NCBI GenBank assembly: GCA_903897605.1 | Contig: CAIUCH010000005.1 | Location: 1 to 54,651 of the forward strand | DNA from: an uncultured Alphaproteobacteria bacterium | GTDB lineage: Bacteria; Pseudomonadota; Alphaproteobacteria; Micropepsales; Micropepsaceae | Direction of reading: 5' to 3' | DNA length: 54,651 bases | Shown here: in pieces, positions 23,249 to 31,868 of the stretch | Layout: every line of letters starts with the position of its first letter | How positions within the stretch are numbered: position 1 is the stretch's first letter | Position numbers and translations under genes: made by a program | Notes under the pieces: generated by a model | What the model was told of the DNA's origin: nothing | Database searches by the model: none | The model's input: the letters and a program-made list of their open reading frames with translations, nothing else

Positions 23249-24109
23249 ATGGCACACCAAAGACAGAGATCGGCGCTTGTCATGTTTCTGGCGCTGGTCG
23301 TGTTGCTCAGCAGCATTTTCTACACCCTCATCATCAAGGCGGGGCATATCGCGGCGGGCGGCGGCCATTATGTCGAAGCCCTGATGTGGTGCCCTGCCGC
23401 CGCGGCGTTCCTCACCATCGCGCTGCAGCGCCTGGATATCGGCTCGCTCGGCCTGTCGCGGTTCGGCGGCAAATATGCGGCTTTCGGTTATCTCCTGCCG
23501 CTCGGCTATGCCCTGATCGCCTATCTGGCGGTGTGGAGCCTGGGGTTCGGGACTTTTCCCAATCCGGCGGCGATCGACCGGCTGACCAAGCAATTGGGCT
23601 GGCAGTCCGGTATTGCCTTCGTTCCGCTTTATTTCATTCTCATCGCCACCACTGGCATGGTCGGCGGCACCGCGCGGGCGCTGGGCGAGGAGATCGGCTG
23701 GCGGGGCTTCATGACGCCCCGGATGGTGGAGCAGTTCGGCTTCACCAAGGGCGCCATCATTGCGGGAGTGATCTGGGCGGCATGGCACATGCCGCTTCTG
23801 CTGTTCGCCGACTACAACAACGCCACGCAATGGTGGTTCGCTTTTTCCTGCTTCACCATTCTGGTGGTGGCGTCCAGCGTGATCCTGACCTGGCTGCGAC
23901 TGCGCTCGAACAGCGTCTGGCCTTGTGCGCTGTTCCACGCCAGCCACAATGTCTTCATCCAGTCCTTCTTCACGCCGCTGACCGGACCGCGCGGCTCGAT
24001 TACGCCCTACATCATCGACGAGTTCGGCATCGCCGTGCCGCTGGTGGTGCTGATCATCGCCATCCTGCTCTGGCGAAACCGCGATGGCGTCAGGACTGCT
24101 TCTCCTTGA
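23249..24109 (+). CDS. CPBP-family intramembrane metalloprotease (CAAX/Abi type)
   Basis: This 286-residue membrane protein has about eight helices. It carries the CPBP/ABI motifs in order: EEIGWRGFM (EExxxR), WAAWHMPLLLF (FxxxH-like) and LFHASHNVFIQ (HxxxN). These residues form the glutamate/histidine active site of intramembrane proteases related to Rce1. The substrate is unknown; bacterial relatives act in self-immunity or protein processing. An ATG five codons upstream is an alternative start. Its end overlaps the opposite S9 peptidase gene by 20 bases. Confidence 0.87.
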   Translation: MAHQRQRSALVMFLALVVLLSSIFYTLIIKAGHIAAGGGHYVEALMWCPAAAAFLTIALQRLDIGSLGLSRFGGKYAAFGYLLPLGYALIAYLAVWSLGFGTFPNPAAIDRLTKQLGWQSGIAFVPLYFILIATTGMVGGTARALGEEIGWRGFMTPRMVEQFGFTKGAIIAGVIWAAWHMPLLLFADYNNATQWWFAFSCFTILVVASSVILTWLRLRSNSVWPCALFHASHNVFIQSFFTPLTGPRGSITPYIIDEFGIAVPLVVLIIAILLWRNRDGVRTASP

Positions 24110-26036
24110 GATAGGCGCCGAACCAGTCCAGCACCCGTCCGCGCAGATCTTCCAGGTCAGTGAGCTTGTGGAAGTGGTGGCCCTCGCCGGCATAGACCAC
24201 CAGCTTGACCGGCGTGCCGATGGTGTTCAGCGCATGCCAATATTCCAGCGACTGCGGCTCCGGACATTCGACATCGCGCTCGCCAACGTAGGTAAATATG
24301 GGCGTCTTGGCCTGCTTGATGAAGCTGATCGGCGAGGCGGCGCGATAGACCGCCGGATCGTCATAGACCGAGGCGCCGAAGAAAGGGATCATCCACTGGT
24401 CGATGCCGTTCTGGCCGTAATAGCTGGTCCAGTTGGCGATGCCGGCGCCCGCGACAATGGCCGCAAAGCGCCGCGTCTGGGTGTTGGCCCACATGCTCAT
24501 CCAACCGCCATAGGAATGGCCATAGAGTCCCAGCCGGGCATCGTCCACCGGCGCGGTGTGTTCCACCGCATCGATTCCCTTGAGGATGTCGCGCAGATCG
24601 CCCTTGCCGAAATCGCGGATATTGGCGCGGGTGAAGGCTTCGCCCTGGCCATAGGAGCCGCGCGGATTGGGATAGAAGACGAAATAACCCCGCTCGATGA
24701 AGGGCGCGACGAATTCAAACCCGGTGCCATGTTGTCCGCCCGCCGCGATATAGCGCGGCTTGGACGCCGCCGACGGTCCGCCATGCACGATTGTGATCAT
24801 GGGATGCTTGCCGGGGCCGACCTGCAGTGGGCTAAGAAGCCAGCCCTGCACATCGAAGGCGTCGCTTTTCCAATGCACGCTTTGCGCAGCGACGGAGGCG
24901 GGCCAGGCGGCATTGGCTTTGGTGACGGGCGTCAAGGCGGGCAAGCGGCCCCGCGCGATTTCGGGCGCATGGGTGAAATCCTGCATCACGGTGGCGGCGA
25001 CCGCGCCATCGGCAGAGGTGGCGACGGCGCTGGCAAATTCCTGGCCGCTGACCGAAACCGGCGCCGACCATGATACGGTCGCGCTTTTCTTCGCCGGATC
25101 AATCATCACCATGGCGCTGCGGTCGCCGATCAGAGCCGTGGCGGTCAATTTGCCGCCCCGCCAATCCAGACCCTCGAAGCTGCCCTTGAAATTGGGCGTG
25201 ACGTCAGTCGGCGCACCACCGGCCAGCGGCACGGTATAGACATCGCCGCCCACCGATCCCCAATCGCTCATCAAGCCGCCGATGAAGGCGACGCTCTTGC
25301 CGTCCGGCGAAACCCGCGGCGCGTCGATCTGCATCTTGGGCGCCGCGATCAAGTGCAGCGCGCCCGTGCCGGCATCGACATAATTCAGTGTGGCGATCCA
25401 CCAATTATTGTCGCCATTGCCCTTGGCGGCGGTGGCGGCAAAGCCTTTGCCGTCCGGTGTCCAGGAATATTCATAGATATAAGTGTCGGCGGGAGAGACC
25501 GGCTTTGGTGTGCCGCCGGCGGCAGGCAGCACCGCGATGCGCTGTTCGTCATTGTTCCGGCCGATCTCGCCCACCTGCGGCGCGGCGGCCTGGATGGCGC
25601 CGGTCTTCTTGTGCGCGCCCAATGTCACCAGGAGCGCGATTTGCGCCCCGTCGGCGGAAAAGCGCGGAGAGTTGGCGACGCCGGAAATCACGGCGAGGGA
25701 TAGAGGATTGCCGGAAGCGGCGCGGTAGAGCGTGGTCTTGCCCACCTTTTCGTCGGCGGCGAGAAATACCAACGCGTCTGCCTTGGGCGACCAGACCGGA
25801 TCCGAATAGCGGCAGGCCGTGCAGGGATCGTAGTGGGCGACGACATTGCCGCCGGCATCGCGCACCACCACCGTGCCATGCGGCTCGTCGGCCAGGTTGC
25901 CGGGATCGTCGCTTTCGACCGTGGCGGTCTTGCCGCCATCGGGCGACAGCGCCAGGTCGCTGAACTGATGGATCGCGGGAGCGGCGATCACCGGCGTCGC
26001 CGACAAAAGCGTTGCCGCCAAAGCAATGGCTTTCAT
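24090..26036 (-). CDS. exported S9-family prolyl oligopeptidase-like serine peptidase
   Basis: The 648-residue protein has a signal peptide (MKAIALAATLLSATPVIA), an N-terminal beta-propeller (about 25-390, with repeated LSPDGG, SWTPDGKGFAATA and VSPDGKSVAFIGG blades), and a C-terminal alpha/beta hydrolase domain. The nucleophile is Ser508 in YGHSYGGWM; Asp follows in GERDVECP and His in AGEGHHFHK. It should cleave peptides in the periplasm, most like acylaminoacyl/dipeptidyl peptidases of subfamily S9C. AAGGGG precedes the start. No operon partner is apparent. Confidence 0.93.
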   Translation of the reverse strand: MKAIALAATLLSATPVIAAPAIHQFSDLALSPDGGKTATVESDDPGNLADEPHGTVVVRDAGGNVVAHYDPCTACRYSDPVWSPKADALVFLAADEKVGKTTLYRAASGNPLSLAVISGVANSPRFSADGAQIALLVTLGAHKKTGAIQAAAPQVGEIGRNNDEQRIAVLPAAGGTPKPVSPADTYIYEYSWTPDGKGFAATAAKGNGDNNWWIATLNYVDAGTGALHLIAAPKMQIDAPRVSPDGKSVAFIGGLMSDWGSVGGDVYTVPLAGGAPTDVTPNFKGSFEGLDWRGGKLTATALIGDRSAMVMIDPAKKSATVSWSAPVSVSGQEFASAVATSADGAVAATVMQDFTHAPEIARGRLPALTPVTKANAAWPASVAAQSVHWKSDAFDVQGWLLSPLQVGPGKHPMITIVHGGPSAASKPRYIAAGGQHGTGFEFVAPFIERGYFVFYPNPRGSYGQGEAFTRANIRDFGKGDLRDILKGIDAVEHTAPVDDARLGLYGHSYGGWMSMWANTQTRRFAAIVAGAGIANWTSYYGQNGIDQWMIPFFGASVYDDPAVYRAASPISFIKQAKTPIFTYVGERDVECPEPQSLEYWHALNTIGTPVKLVVYAGEGHHFHKLTDLEDLRGRVLDWFGAYLKEKQS

Positions 26037-26092
26037 GGAAATTCCCCTTCCAACAAATCCAGGCGTTCAGCCTAGCACAGCTTGGCCTGCTG

Positions 26093-27367
26093 TCAGGCCA
26101 GCGTCTTGAGAGCCTTCACCAGCTGATCGACCTCGGCCTCGGTGGTGTAAAGAGCCACCGTGACGCGGATGCAGGAGCCGCTGGCCACGCCCGACCGCTC
26201 CACCGTGAAGATGTTGAATCGCCGCAATAGCGTGTCCGCCAGGGCGAGATTGTCGGCCTCCGAATTCTTGCCGCGCAGCCGGAACGATGTGACGCCGCTG
26301 GTCAGGCGCGGATCCGATGGGGTGAGAATCTCAACTTGGCCGCGCAGTTCCTCGGCCCAGCGGTCGCGCAGATGGCGCAGCCGCGCCTGCTTGGCATGGG
26401 CGCCGATCTTCTCATGAAAATCCAAGGCGTCGCCCAGCGCCAGGAACCCGGCAAAGTTGGAGGTGCCGCTATGAACTTTCTGGCGGATGTCCACCGAAGC
26501 GGACTCGACTTCGCCGATGGCGTCGTCGATGTCGCCCAAGCGGTCGCGCTTGATATAGACGATCCCGGTGCCGACCGGCGCGCCCATCCATTTCTGGCAG
26601 GTGAAGGCGACGAAATCGGCCTTCAGGTCGCTGATCTTGAAATCCAGTTGGCCCCAGGCATGCGCGGAATCGACGATGACATCGACGCCGCGCGAGCGGG
26701 CCAGGGCAATGATCTCGGCCGCCGGCAACGCCAGCCCGGTGCGATGGCTGACATGGGTCAGCAGCATCAGGCGGACATGCGGATTGGCGGCAAGCGCCGC
26801 GTCATAGGCATCGATCAGATTCTGATGGGTGGCGGGCTCGGGCAGATTGATCGAAACCACATCGACGCCGCGATGGGTCTTCAGCCAGCGGAAGGCGGCC
26901 TGGGTGCTGTCATAGTCGAGATCGGCATAAAGCACCGCATCGCCGGGACGCAGACGGTTATAGCCATTGATGAGGGCCATCAGCGATTCCGTGGCGCCGC
27001 GGGTGAAGGCGATCTCGTCCACCGAAACGCCCAGGTCGCGGGCGGCATGGGCACGGACTTTTTCCACATCGCCGTCATAGCCGCGGCGCGTATAGAAGGT
27101 GTTGCGCCAGTTCACGGTCTGCGAATAGTGCTGATAGGCCTTCAGCACCGGGAGCGGCATCATGCACCACTGGCCGTTCTCCAATTGCACCACCTCGCGC
27201 GTGACGTCGTATTGCGCGCCGACCGCATGCCAAAAGTCGTGATCGTCAGGTGACGCTGGCAGCGCGTTCGGCGCAGGTTTTGCCGATGACGCGGTCGCGG
27301 CCAGCAGTACGGCGCTGCCCGCGCCGATCAAATTGCGGCGATTGATGACCGATTGGTATTCCCGCAT
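26093..27367 (-). CDS. Tat-exported class V aminotransferase (isopenicillin-N-epimerase-like)
   Basis: The 424-residue protein starts with a twin-arginine leader (VINRRNLIGAGSAVLLAATAS) and a class V PLP fold. The PLP lysine is Lys259 in FTCQKWMGAPVGTGIVYI; VDSAHAWGQ holds the PLP-binding Asp and TRGATESLMALINGYN the phosphate-binding loop. Relatives include cysteine desulfurase-like proteins and isopenicillin N epimerase. Tat export fits an enzyme that must fold with its cofactor in the cytosol. The substrate is unknown. It is divergent from the decarboxylase gene at 27542, and GGAGCC precedes its start. Confidence 0.87.
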   Translation of the reverse strand: MREYQSVINRRNLIGAGSAVLLAATASSAKPAPNALPASPDDHDFWHAVGAQYDVTREVVQLENGQWCMMPLPVLKAYQHYSQTVNWRNTFYTRRGYDGDVEKVRAHAARDLGVSVDEIAFTRGATESLMALINGYNRLRPGDAVLYADLDYDSTQAAFRWLKTHRGVDVVSINLPEPATHQNLIDAYDAALAANPHVRLMLLTHVSHRTGLALPAAEIIALARSRGVDVIVDSAHAWGQLDFKISDLKADFVAFTCQKWMGAPVGTGIVYIKRDRLGDIDDAIGEVESASVDIRQKVHSGTSNFAGFLALGDALDFHEKIGAHAKQARLRHLRDRWAEELRGQVEILTPSDPRLTSGVTSFRLRGKNSEADNLALADTLLRRFNIFTVERSGVASGSCIRVTVALYTTEAEVDQLVKALKTLA

Positions 27368-27541
27368 GGGATTGGCTCCGACAAGACCCGGTTTTCCATA
27401 GCAGAAAAATCGCGGCGAGGCTTGTTGCCGTGCACGTCAATGCCCTTTTGGGCGTGCCGGTGGACGGATTTCCCGGGCATGCTATATCTCGGCAAAGCCG
27501 GGCCCGCCGTGAGAAGGCCCGCACAGCCAGGGTGGGATGAC

Positions 27542-28603
27542 ATGAGCACGGCCGGCACACCATTGATCGCGAAAAATCCGAATTATCTGCGCATCGCCAC
27601 GGAAGAGGCCTACGCGCCCGCCGAGATGTTGCGGCTGTACCGCAAGCTGCTGGATGAGAAGGGCACCGACGATCCCGGCTTTCTGTCGCAATGGGGCTAT
27701 TTCCTGGGCCAGGCCGACCGGATGCAGGCGCTGGCCGAACGCTTTCACAATCTGGATGAAGGCCGCATCCGCGACATGGACATGACGGGCATCGCGCGGC
27801 AGATCGTGTCGCTCACCAGTCCCGGCGTGCAGATTTTCGACGCGGCGACCGGCACGGCGCTGGCGACCTCGTTCAACGACCAGTTGGCGGAGGCCTGCCG
27901 CAAGCATCCCGACCGGTTTTCGGGTCTTGCTGCCATCGCACCGCAGAATCCCGCCGCCGCCGCCAAGGAATTGGAGCGCGGCGTGACGAAATTGGGATTG
28001 AAGGGCGCCATCATCAATTCCAACACCCATGGCGAATATCTCGACGATCCGAAATTCTGGGACATTCTGGCGACGGCGGAATCCCTGGACGTGCCGATCT
28101 ATCTGCATCCCGCCACCGCGCCGCGCCGGATGATCGGTCCGATGATCGAGAAGGGCCTGGAAGGCGCCTTTTATGGCTTTGCGGTGGAGACCAGCGTGCA
28201 TCTGCTGCGCATGATCATGAGCGGGGTGTTCGACCGTTTCCCCAAGCTGCAAGTCATTGCCGGGCATGGCGGCGAAGGCCTGCCCTTCTGGCTGTGCCGC
28301 TTCGATCTGTTCCAGCGCAACTACGCCATCAACAACCGTTTCCCGCACATGCCGAAATTGCAGCGGACGGTGAGCGAATACATCAAGGGCAATATCCCGA
28401 TCACGTCCAGCGGCATGGCGTGGGCGCCGGTGATCCAGTTCTGCCAGCAGGTGCTGGGCATGGACCGGGTGATGTATGCGATGGATTATCCCTATCAGTT
28501 CGACGCCAATGAAGTGAAGGTGACGGACGCCATGGCGATCAGCGACGCGGACAAGAAGAAATTCTACCAGACCAACGCCGAGCGGATCTTTCACCTAACC
28601 TGA
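27542..28603 (+). CDS. LigW-like amidohydrolase-superfamily decarboxylase
   Basis: The 353-residue protein matches, as I recall it, the sequence of 5-carboxyvanillate decarboxylase LigW along its length. The shared segments are LRIATEEAYAPAEMLRLY, DMDMTGIARQIVSLTSPGVQIFDA, IYLHPATAPRRMIGPMIEKGLEGAFYGFAVETSVHLLRMI, GHGGEGLPFWLCRFD and RVMYAMDYPYQFDANEV. The metal-binding Glu, His and Asp are present. The expected reaction is non-oxidative decarboxylation of an aromatic acid such as 5-carboxyvanillate; the real substrate could be a related hydroxybenzoate. The start at 27542 follows GGGATG. The convergent MFS gene beside it is of aromatic-acid transporter type. Confidence 0.85.
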   Translation: MSTAGTPLIAKNPNYLRIATEEAYAPAEMLRLYRKLLDEKGTDDPGFLSQWGYFLGQADRMQALAERFHNLDEGRIRDMDMTGIARQIVSLTSPGVQIFDAATGTALATSFNDQLAEACRKHPDRFSGLAAIAPQNPAAAAKELERGVTKLGLKGAIINSNTHGEYLDDPKFWDILATAESLDVPIYLHPATAPRRMIGPMIEKGLEGAFYGFAVETSVHLLRMIMSGVFDRFPKLQVIAGHGGEGLPFWLCRFDLFQRNYAINNRFPHMPKLQRTVSEYIKGNIPITSSGMAWAPVIQFCQQVLGMDRVMYAMDYPYQFDANEVKVTDAMAISDADKKKFYQTNAERIFHLT

Positions 28604-28613
28604 CGGGTGGAAT

Positions 28614-29861
28614 TTACCGGCCCGGCTGCGGCGCGAGCGAAGGCGCGGCCGATGCCGAGGCGCGCGTTTGGGACAGGACCAGCAGCATCGCGGCCAGCAT
28701 GAAGGCGGGAACGGAGATCGCCAGCAGCATCTCCTTGGGCGGCCAGCCCAGGGCAAGCAGCAAGCCGCCGCTGAGCGGGCCGGCGATGTTGCCCAGCCGG
28801 CCGATGCCCAGCGCCCATCCGGTGCCGGTGTTGCGGATCGCCGGCGGATAGATCGCGCCGGGCAGGGCGTTGATCGCCAGCTGTGCGGCGGAAATGCCGA
28901 GCCCGGTGCCGAAGATGAAGAATCCCAGCACGGTGGTCGAGACATCGGTGAGGCTGATCAGCAGCAGCCAGACGCCGCCCATCGCCAGCATGGCGGCGAC
29001 AATTCTCTCGGTGCCGAAGCGGTTGACCAGGGGCCCGCTGCCCAATCCGCCGACAATGCCGCCGACCTGGAACATGGCGGCGGCAAGGATGGAGGTGGCG
29101 GTGGCGATGCCCAGGCTGTGCAGCATCGAAGGCAGCCAGGAATTGATGAAATAGATTGTGAGCAGGCTGAGGAAATTGATCACCCAGAGGATCAGGGTGA
29201 TCCGCTTGAATTCCGGGGTGAACAATTGCGCGATGGAATTTTTGCCATCCGCAACCGCGGCGCGGGCGCGGCGCGCGGCGAGGAAGGCGGCGGATTCCGG
29301 AAGCAGCATGGCCAGCACCGGCAGCAGGATCAACGGCACGATGCCGCCCACGACAAAAACCGCCGGCCAGCCGAACGGCGCAAGCAACCGCGCGGCGACC
29401 ACGCCGCCCAGCACATTGCCCACCTGCACGCCACAGGTCATCGCCATCACCATCCCGGCCTGCCGCCGGGCGGGCGTAAAATCGGACAGCAATGCGATGG
29501 ACGCGGGAATGCCACCGCCGATGCCAAGACCGGTCAGGAAGCGCGTCACTGTCAGCCAGGGAATGGTGGTGACCATGGCGGTGAGCAGCGACATCAGGCC
29601 GAACATCGCGACGCAGCCCATCAGCACCGGCCTTCGTCCGATCTTGTCGCCCAGCCAGCCGCACAAGAGCGAACCCAGGAACAGACCGACGCTGCCGGCA
29701 GTCAGCGCGGTGGTGAACGCGACGGGACGCAAATGCCAGGCTTCCGACAAGGCGGGAAGCGTGAAGGCCATGGCGCCCAGATCATAGCCTTCAAAGACCA
29801 GGACGCAGGCGCAAAGAATCGCAACGCGAATCTCCCGGCCGGACAACGATGCTTCAAGCAT
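28614..29861 (-). CDS. MFS transporter, aromatic acid:H+ symporter (AAHS)-like
   Basis: This 415-residue protein has 12 membrane helices in two halves. It shows the MFS loop motif GWLGDKIGRRPVLMG between helices 2 and 3, the AAHS-type opening FEGYDLGAMAFTLPAL with its membrane Asp, RFLTGLGIGGGIPASIALLSDFTPARRQ, and the equivalent loop GPLVNRFGTERIV in the second half. Members import benzoate-like acids with protons. It ends ten bases from the LigW-like gene's stop (convergent), so the two may supply and degrade the same aromatic compound. Confidence 0.87.
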   Translation of the reverse strand: MLEASLSGREIRVAILCACVLVFEGYDLGAMAFTLPALSEAWHLRPVAFTTALTAGSVGLFLGSLLCGWLGDKIGRRPVLMGCVAMFGLMSLLTAMVTTIPWLTVTRFLTGLGIGGGIPASIALLSDFTPARRQAGMVMAMTCGVQVGNVLGGVVAARLLAPFGWPAVFVVGGIVPLILLPVLAMLLPESAAFLAARRARAAVADGKNSIAQLFTPEFKRITLILWVINFLSLLTIYFINSWLPSMLHSLGIATATSILAAAMFQVGGIVGGLGSGPLVNRFGTERIVAAMLAMGGVWLLLISLTDVSTTVLGFFIFGTGLGISAAQLAINALPGAIYPPAIRNTGTGWALGIGRLGNIAGPLSGGLLLALGWPPKEMLLAISVPAFMLAAMLLVLSQTRASASAAPSLAPQPGR

Positions 29862-29976
29862 GAAAGAGACTTTCTCTTGCCCCGTTGGGAAAGTCTAGAG
29901 CATCGGGGGTGGCGAGACGCGACGGCGTCCATTAACGTCCAAGCCTGCGGGATGACGGACAACAACAAGAGCGAAC

Positions 29977-30921
29977 ATGGCCCAACCGAAAGTACTCTTC
30001 AAAGGCATGTTGCCGCCGGGATGGGCCGCCATCGACCAGGCGCGCTTTGCCGCCCATGGCTTTGAAGCGGTGATCGCCGACCGCGACGAATACCAGCCGG
30101 AGGCGATCCATTATTTTTCCGGCTTTCGTCCGGCGCCTGGCTTCATGAAGACTTTGCCCAACCTGAAAGCGATCTTTTCCTTGGGTGCCGGCGTCGACGG
30201 CTTTCTGCGCGATCCCGATCTGCCCCGGCAGGTGCCGTTGGTGCGCTTTGTCGATCCCACCCTGATGCACGAGATGGCGCAATATGTGGTGATGCAGGTG
30301 CTGATGATCCATCGCGGCCAGCGTTTCTTCGACGCGGCCCAGCGGGACAGCGCCTGGCGCCAGCGCATGCTGCTGCGGGCGTCGCGCGACACGAGCATCG
30401 GCATGCTGGGCCTGGGCGATATCGGCAGCACCATCGCCGCCAGCCTGTTGCCGTTCGATTTCCAGCTTTCGGGCTGGAGCCGTTCGCGCAAGCATATTGC
30501 CGGCATCAAAAGCTTCGCCGGCGAGGAGGAGTTGCCGCAGTTCCTGGCGCAATGCGATTATTGCATCTGCGTGCTGCCGCTGACCGATGATACGCGCGGC
30601 ATCCTCAGCGCCAAGCTTTTCGCCCAGCTTCCCGAGGGCGCCTGGGTGATCAATGTGGCGCGCGGCGGTCATATGGTCGAAGCCGATCTGATCGCGGCGC
30701 TGGATTCGGGGCATCTGGCGGGAGCGGTGCTGGATGTCTTTCAGGCGGAGCCCTTGCCGCCGGAAAGCCCGATCTGGCTTCATCCCAAGATCACCGCCAC
30801 GCCGCACATTGCCGCGCTCACCGACGTCAAGGCCGCGCTGGCCTTTATCGGGGATTGCGTGGCGCGCTGCGAAAGCGGGAAGAAGCTGGAGAATGTGGTT
30901 GATTTGAATCGGGGATATTAG
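29977..30921 (+). CDS. D-2-hydroxyacid dehydrogenase, GhrA (glyoxylate/hydroxypyruvate reductase) type
   Basis: The 314-residue cytosolic enzyme has the Rossmann motif IGMLGLGDIGSTIAASLLPF, followed by GWSRSRK, VLPLTDDTRGIL and NVARGGHMVEADLIAALDSGHLAGAVLDVFQAEPLPPESPIWLHPKITATPHIAA. The catalytic Arg, Glu and His are present. It should reduce glyoxylate or hydroxypyruvate with NAD(P)H. A possible VOC partner gene follows after 16 bases, likely in the same operon. The start is the ATG at 29977. Confidence 0.92.
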   Translation: MAQPKVLFKGMLPPGWAAIDQARFAAHGFEAVIADRDEYQPEAIHYFSGFRPAPGFMKTLPNLKAIFSLGAGVDGFLRDPDLPRQVPLVRFVDPTLMHEMAQYVVMQVLMIHRGQRFFDAAQRDSAWRQRMLLRASRDTSIGMLGLGDIGSTIAASLLPFDFQLSGWSRSRKHIAGIKSFAGEEELPQFLAQCDYCICVLPLTDDTRGILSAKLFAQLPEGAWVINVARGGHMVEADLIAALDSGHLAGAVLDVFQAEPLPPESPIWLHPKITATPHIAALTDVKAALAFIGDCVARCESGKKLENVVDLNRGY

Positions 30922-30937
30922 GCGCGGGAGCTTTGCG

Positions 30938-31276
30938 ATGATCAATGGCGGTCATGTCGTCCTTTATTCGAAGGATGCCGAAGCGGACAAAACCTTCATC
31001 CGCGATGTCCTGAAATTCCCCTATATCGATGTCCATAACGGCTGGTTGATCTTCAAGCTACCGCCTTCGGAACTTGCGGTTCATCCATCCAACGAAAACA
31101 ATCGCCACGAATTCTTCCTGATGACCGATAATCTCGACGCCGAACTGGCCGCGCTAAAACAATCCAATGTCGCTTTCGAGGAACCGTCGCACCAGGCCTG
31201 GGGACGCTTGACGCGCATCCATCTTCCCGGCGGCGGACATTTGGGCCTCTATCAGCCGCGTCACCAGCGGCCATAA
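30938..31276 (+). CDS. VOC (glyoxalase/bleomycin-resistance fold) protein
   Basis: This 112-residue single-domain VOC protein begins GGHVVLYSKDAEADKTFIRDVLKFPYIDVHNGWLIFKLP and ends RLTRIHLPGGGHLGLYQPR. The paired beta-alpha-beta-beta-beta units are visible, with likely metal ligands near the first His and the Glu/His of the second half. No substrate can be named. GGGAG lies nine bases upstream. It follows the GhrA-type gene with a 16-base gap. Confidence 0.82.
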   Translation: MINGGHVVLYSKDAEADKTFIRDVLKFPYIDVHNGWLIFKLPPSELAVHPSNENNRHEFFLMTDNLDAELAALKQSNVAFEEPSHQAWGRLTRIHLPGGGHLGLYQPRHQRP

Positions 31277-31401
31277 AGCCGTTCCCGTCATCGGTTCGAT
31301 GCCGCAGCAAGAACCGGAGTTTGCGGCTTGCTGCGGCTGTCTATCCCTGTGTCCAGATCATCGATCCGCGATGATCGGGATTGAACAGGAAAATACTTCC
31401 T

Positions 31402-31851
31402 ATGAGCAAACAAGACGACAACAAGGCCATTGTCGGCCGCTGGTTTACGCAATTTTGGGGCAAGAGCTGCGATTTGTCGGTGGTCGACGCCATCGCCGCG
31501 CCCGACATGCTGCTGCGTTATTCGCTGCACGAGCCGCGCCGGGGCCATGCCGACATCAGGGCCTTCATGACCGATTTCCGCGCCGCATTTGCGGACCTGA
31601 ATTTCTGGGGCACCGCCGATTTGATTGCCGAAGGCGACTATGTCGTCGGCCAGTGGGAAGGCGGCGGCACCCATACCGGCCCGGCGTTCGGCGATTTCCT
31701 GATCGGATCGCTGCCCGCCAACACCGGCCGCAAGATGCACTTTACCGGCACCACCGTGCTCAAGATCCAGAACGGCAAAATCGTTTCGGAAATCGGTCTG
31801 GATGACGGCGTCACCGCGCTCACCCAGCTGGGCCTGATCCGCAAAACATAA
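31402..31851 (+). CDS. SnoaL-like ester cyclase / NTF2-like protein
   Basis: The 149-residue protein has the cone-shaped NTF2 fold typical of SnoaL polyketide cyclases: KAIVGRWFTQFWGKSCDLSVVDAIAAPDMLLRYSLHEPRRGHADIRAFMTDFRAAFADLNF, then VVGQWEGGGTHTGPAFGDFL and GTTVLKIQNGKIVSEIGLDDG. These enzymes or binding proteins act on small hydrophobic molecules; no polyketide genes are near. The ATG at 31402 follows AGGA by about ten bases. It stands alone and converges with the amine-oxidase-like gene. Confidence 0.82.
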   Translation: MSKQDDNKAIVGRWFTQFWGKSCDLSVVDAIAAPDMLLRYSLHEPRRGHADIRAFMTDFRAAFADLNFWGTADLIAEGDYVVGQWEGGGTHTGPAFGDFLIGSLPANTGRKMHFTGTTVLKIQNGKIVSEIGLDDGVTALTQLGLIRKT

Positions 31852-31868
31852 TCCGCAAGGCCTGATCG

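Noticed and set aside
27542..27640. Apparent loss of the metal-ligand ExH motif at the start of the amidohydrolase
   Set aside because: The sequence EEAY matches LigW-type decarboxylases, where that His is naturally absent, so it is not a defect.
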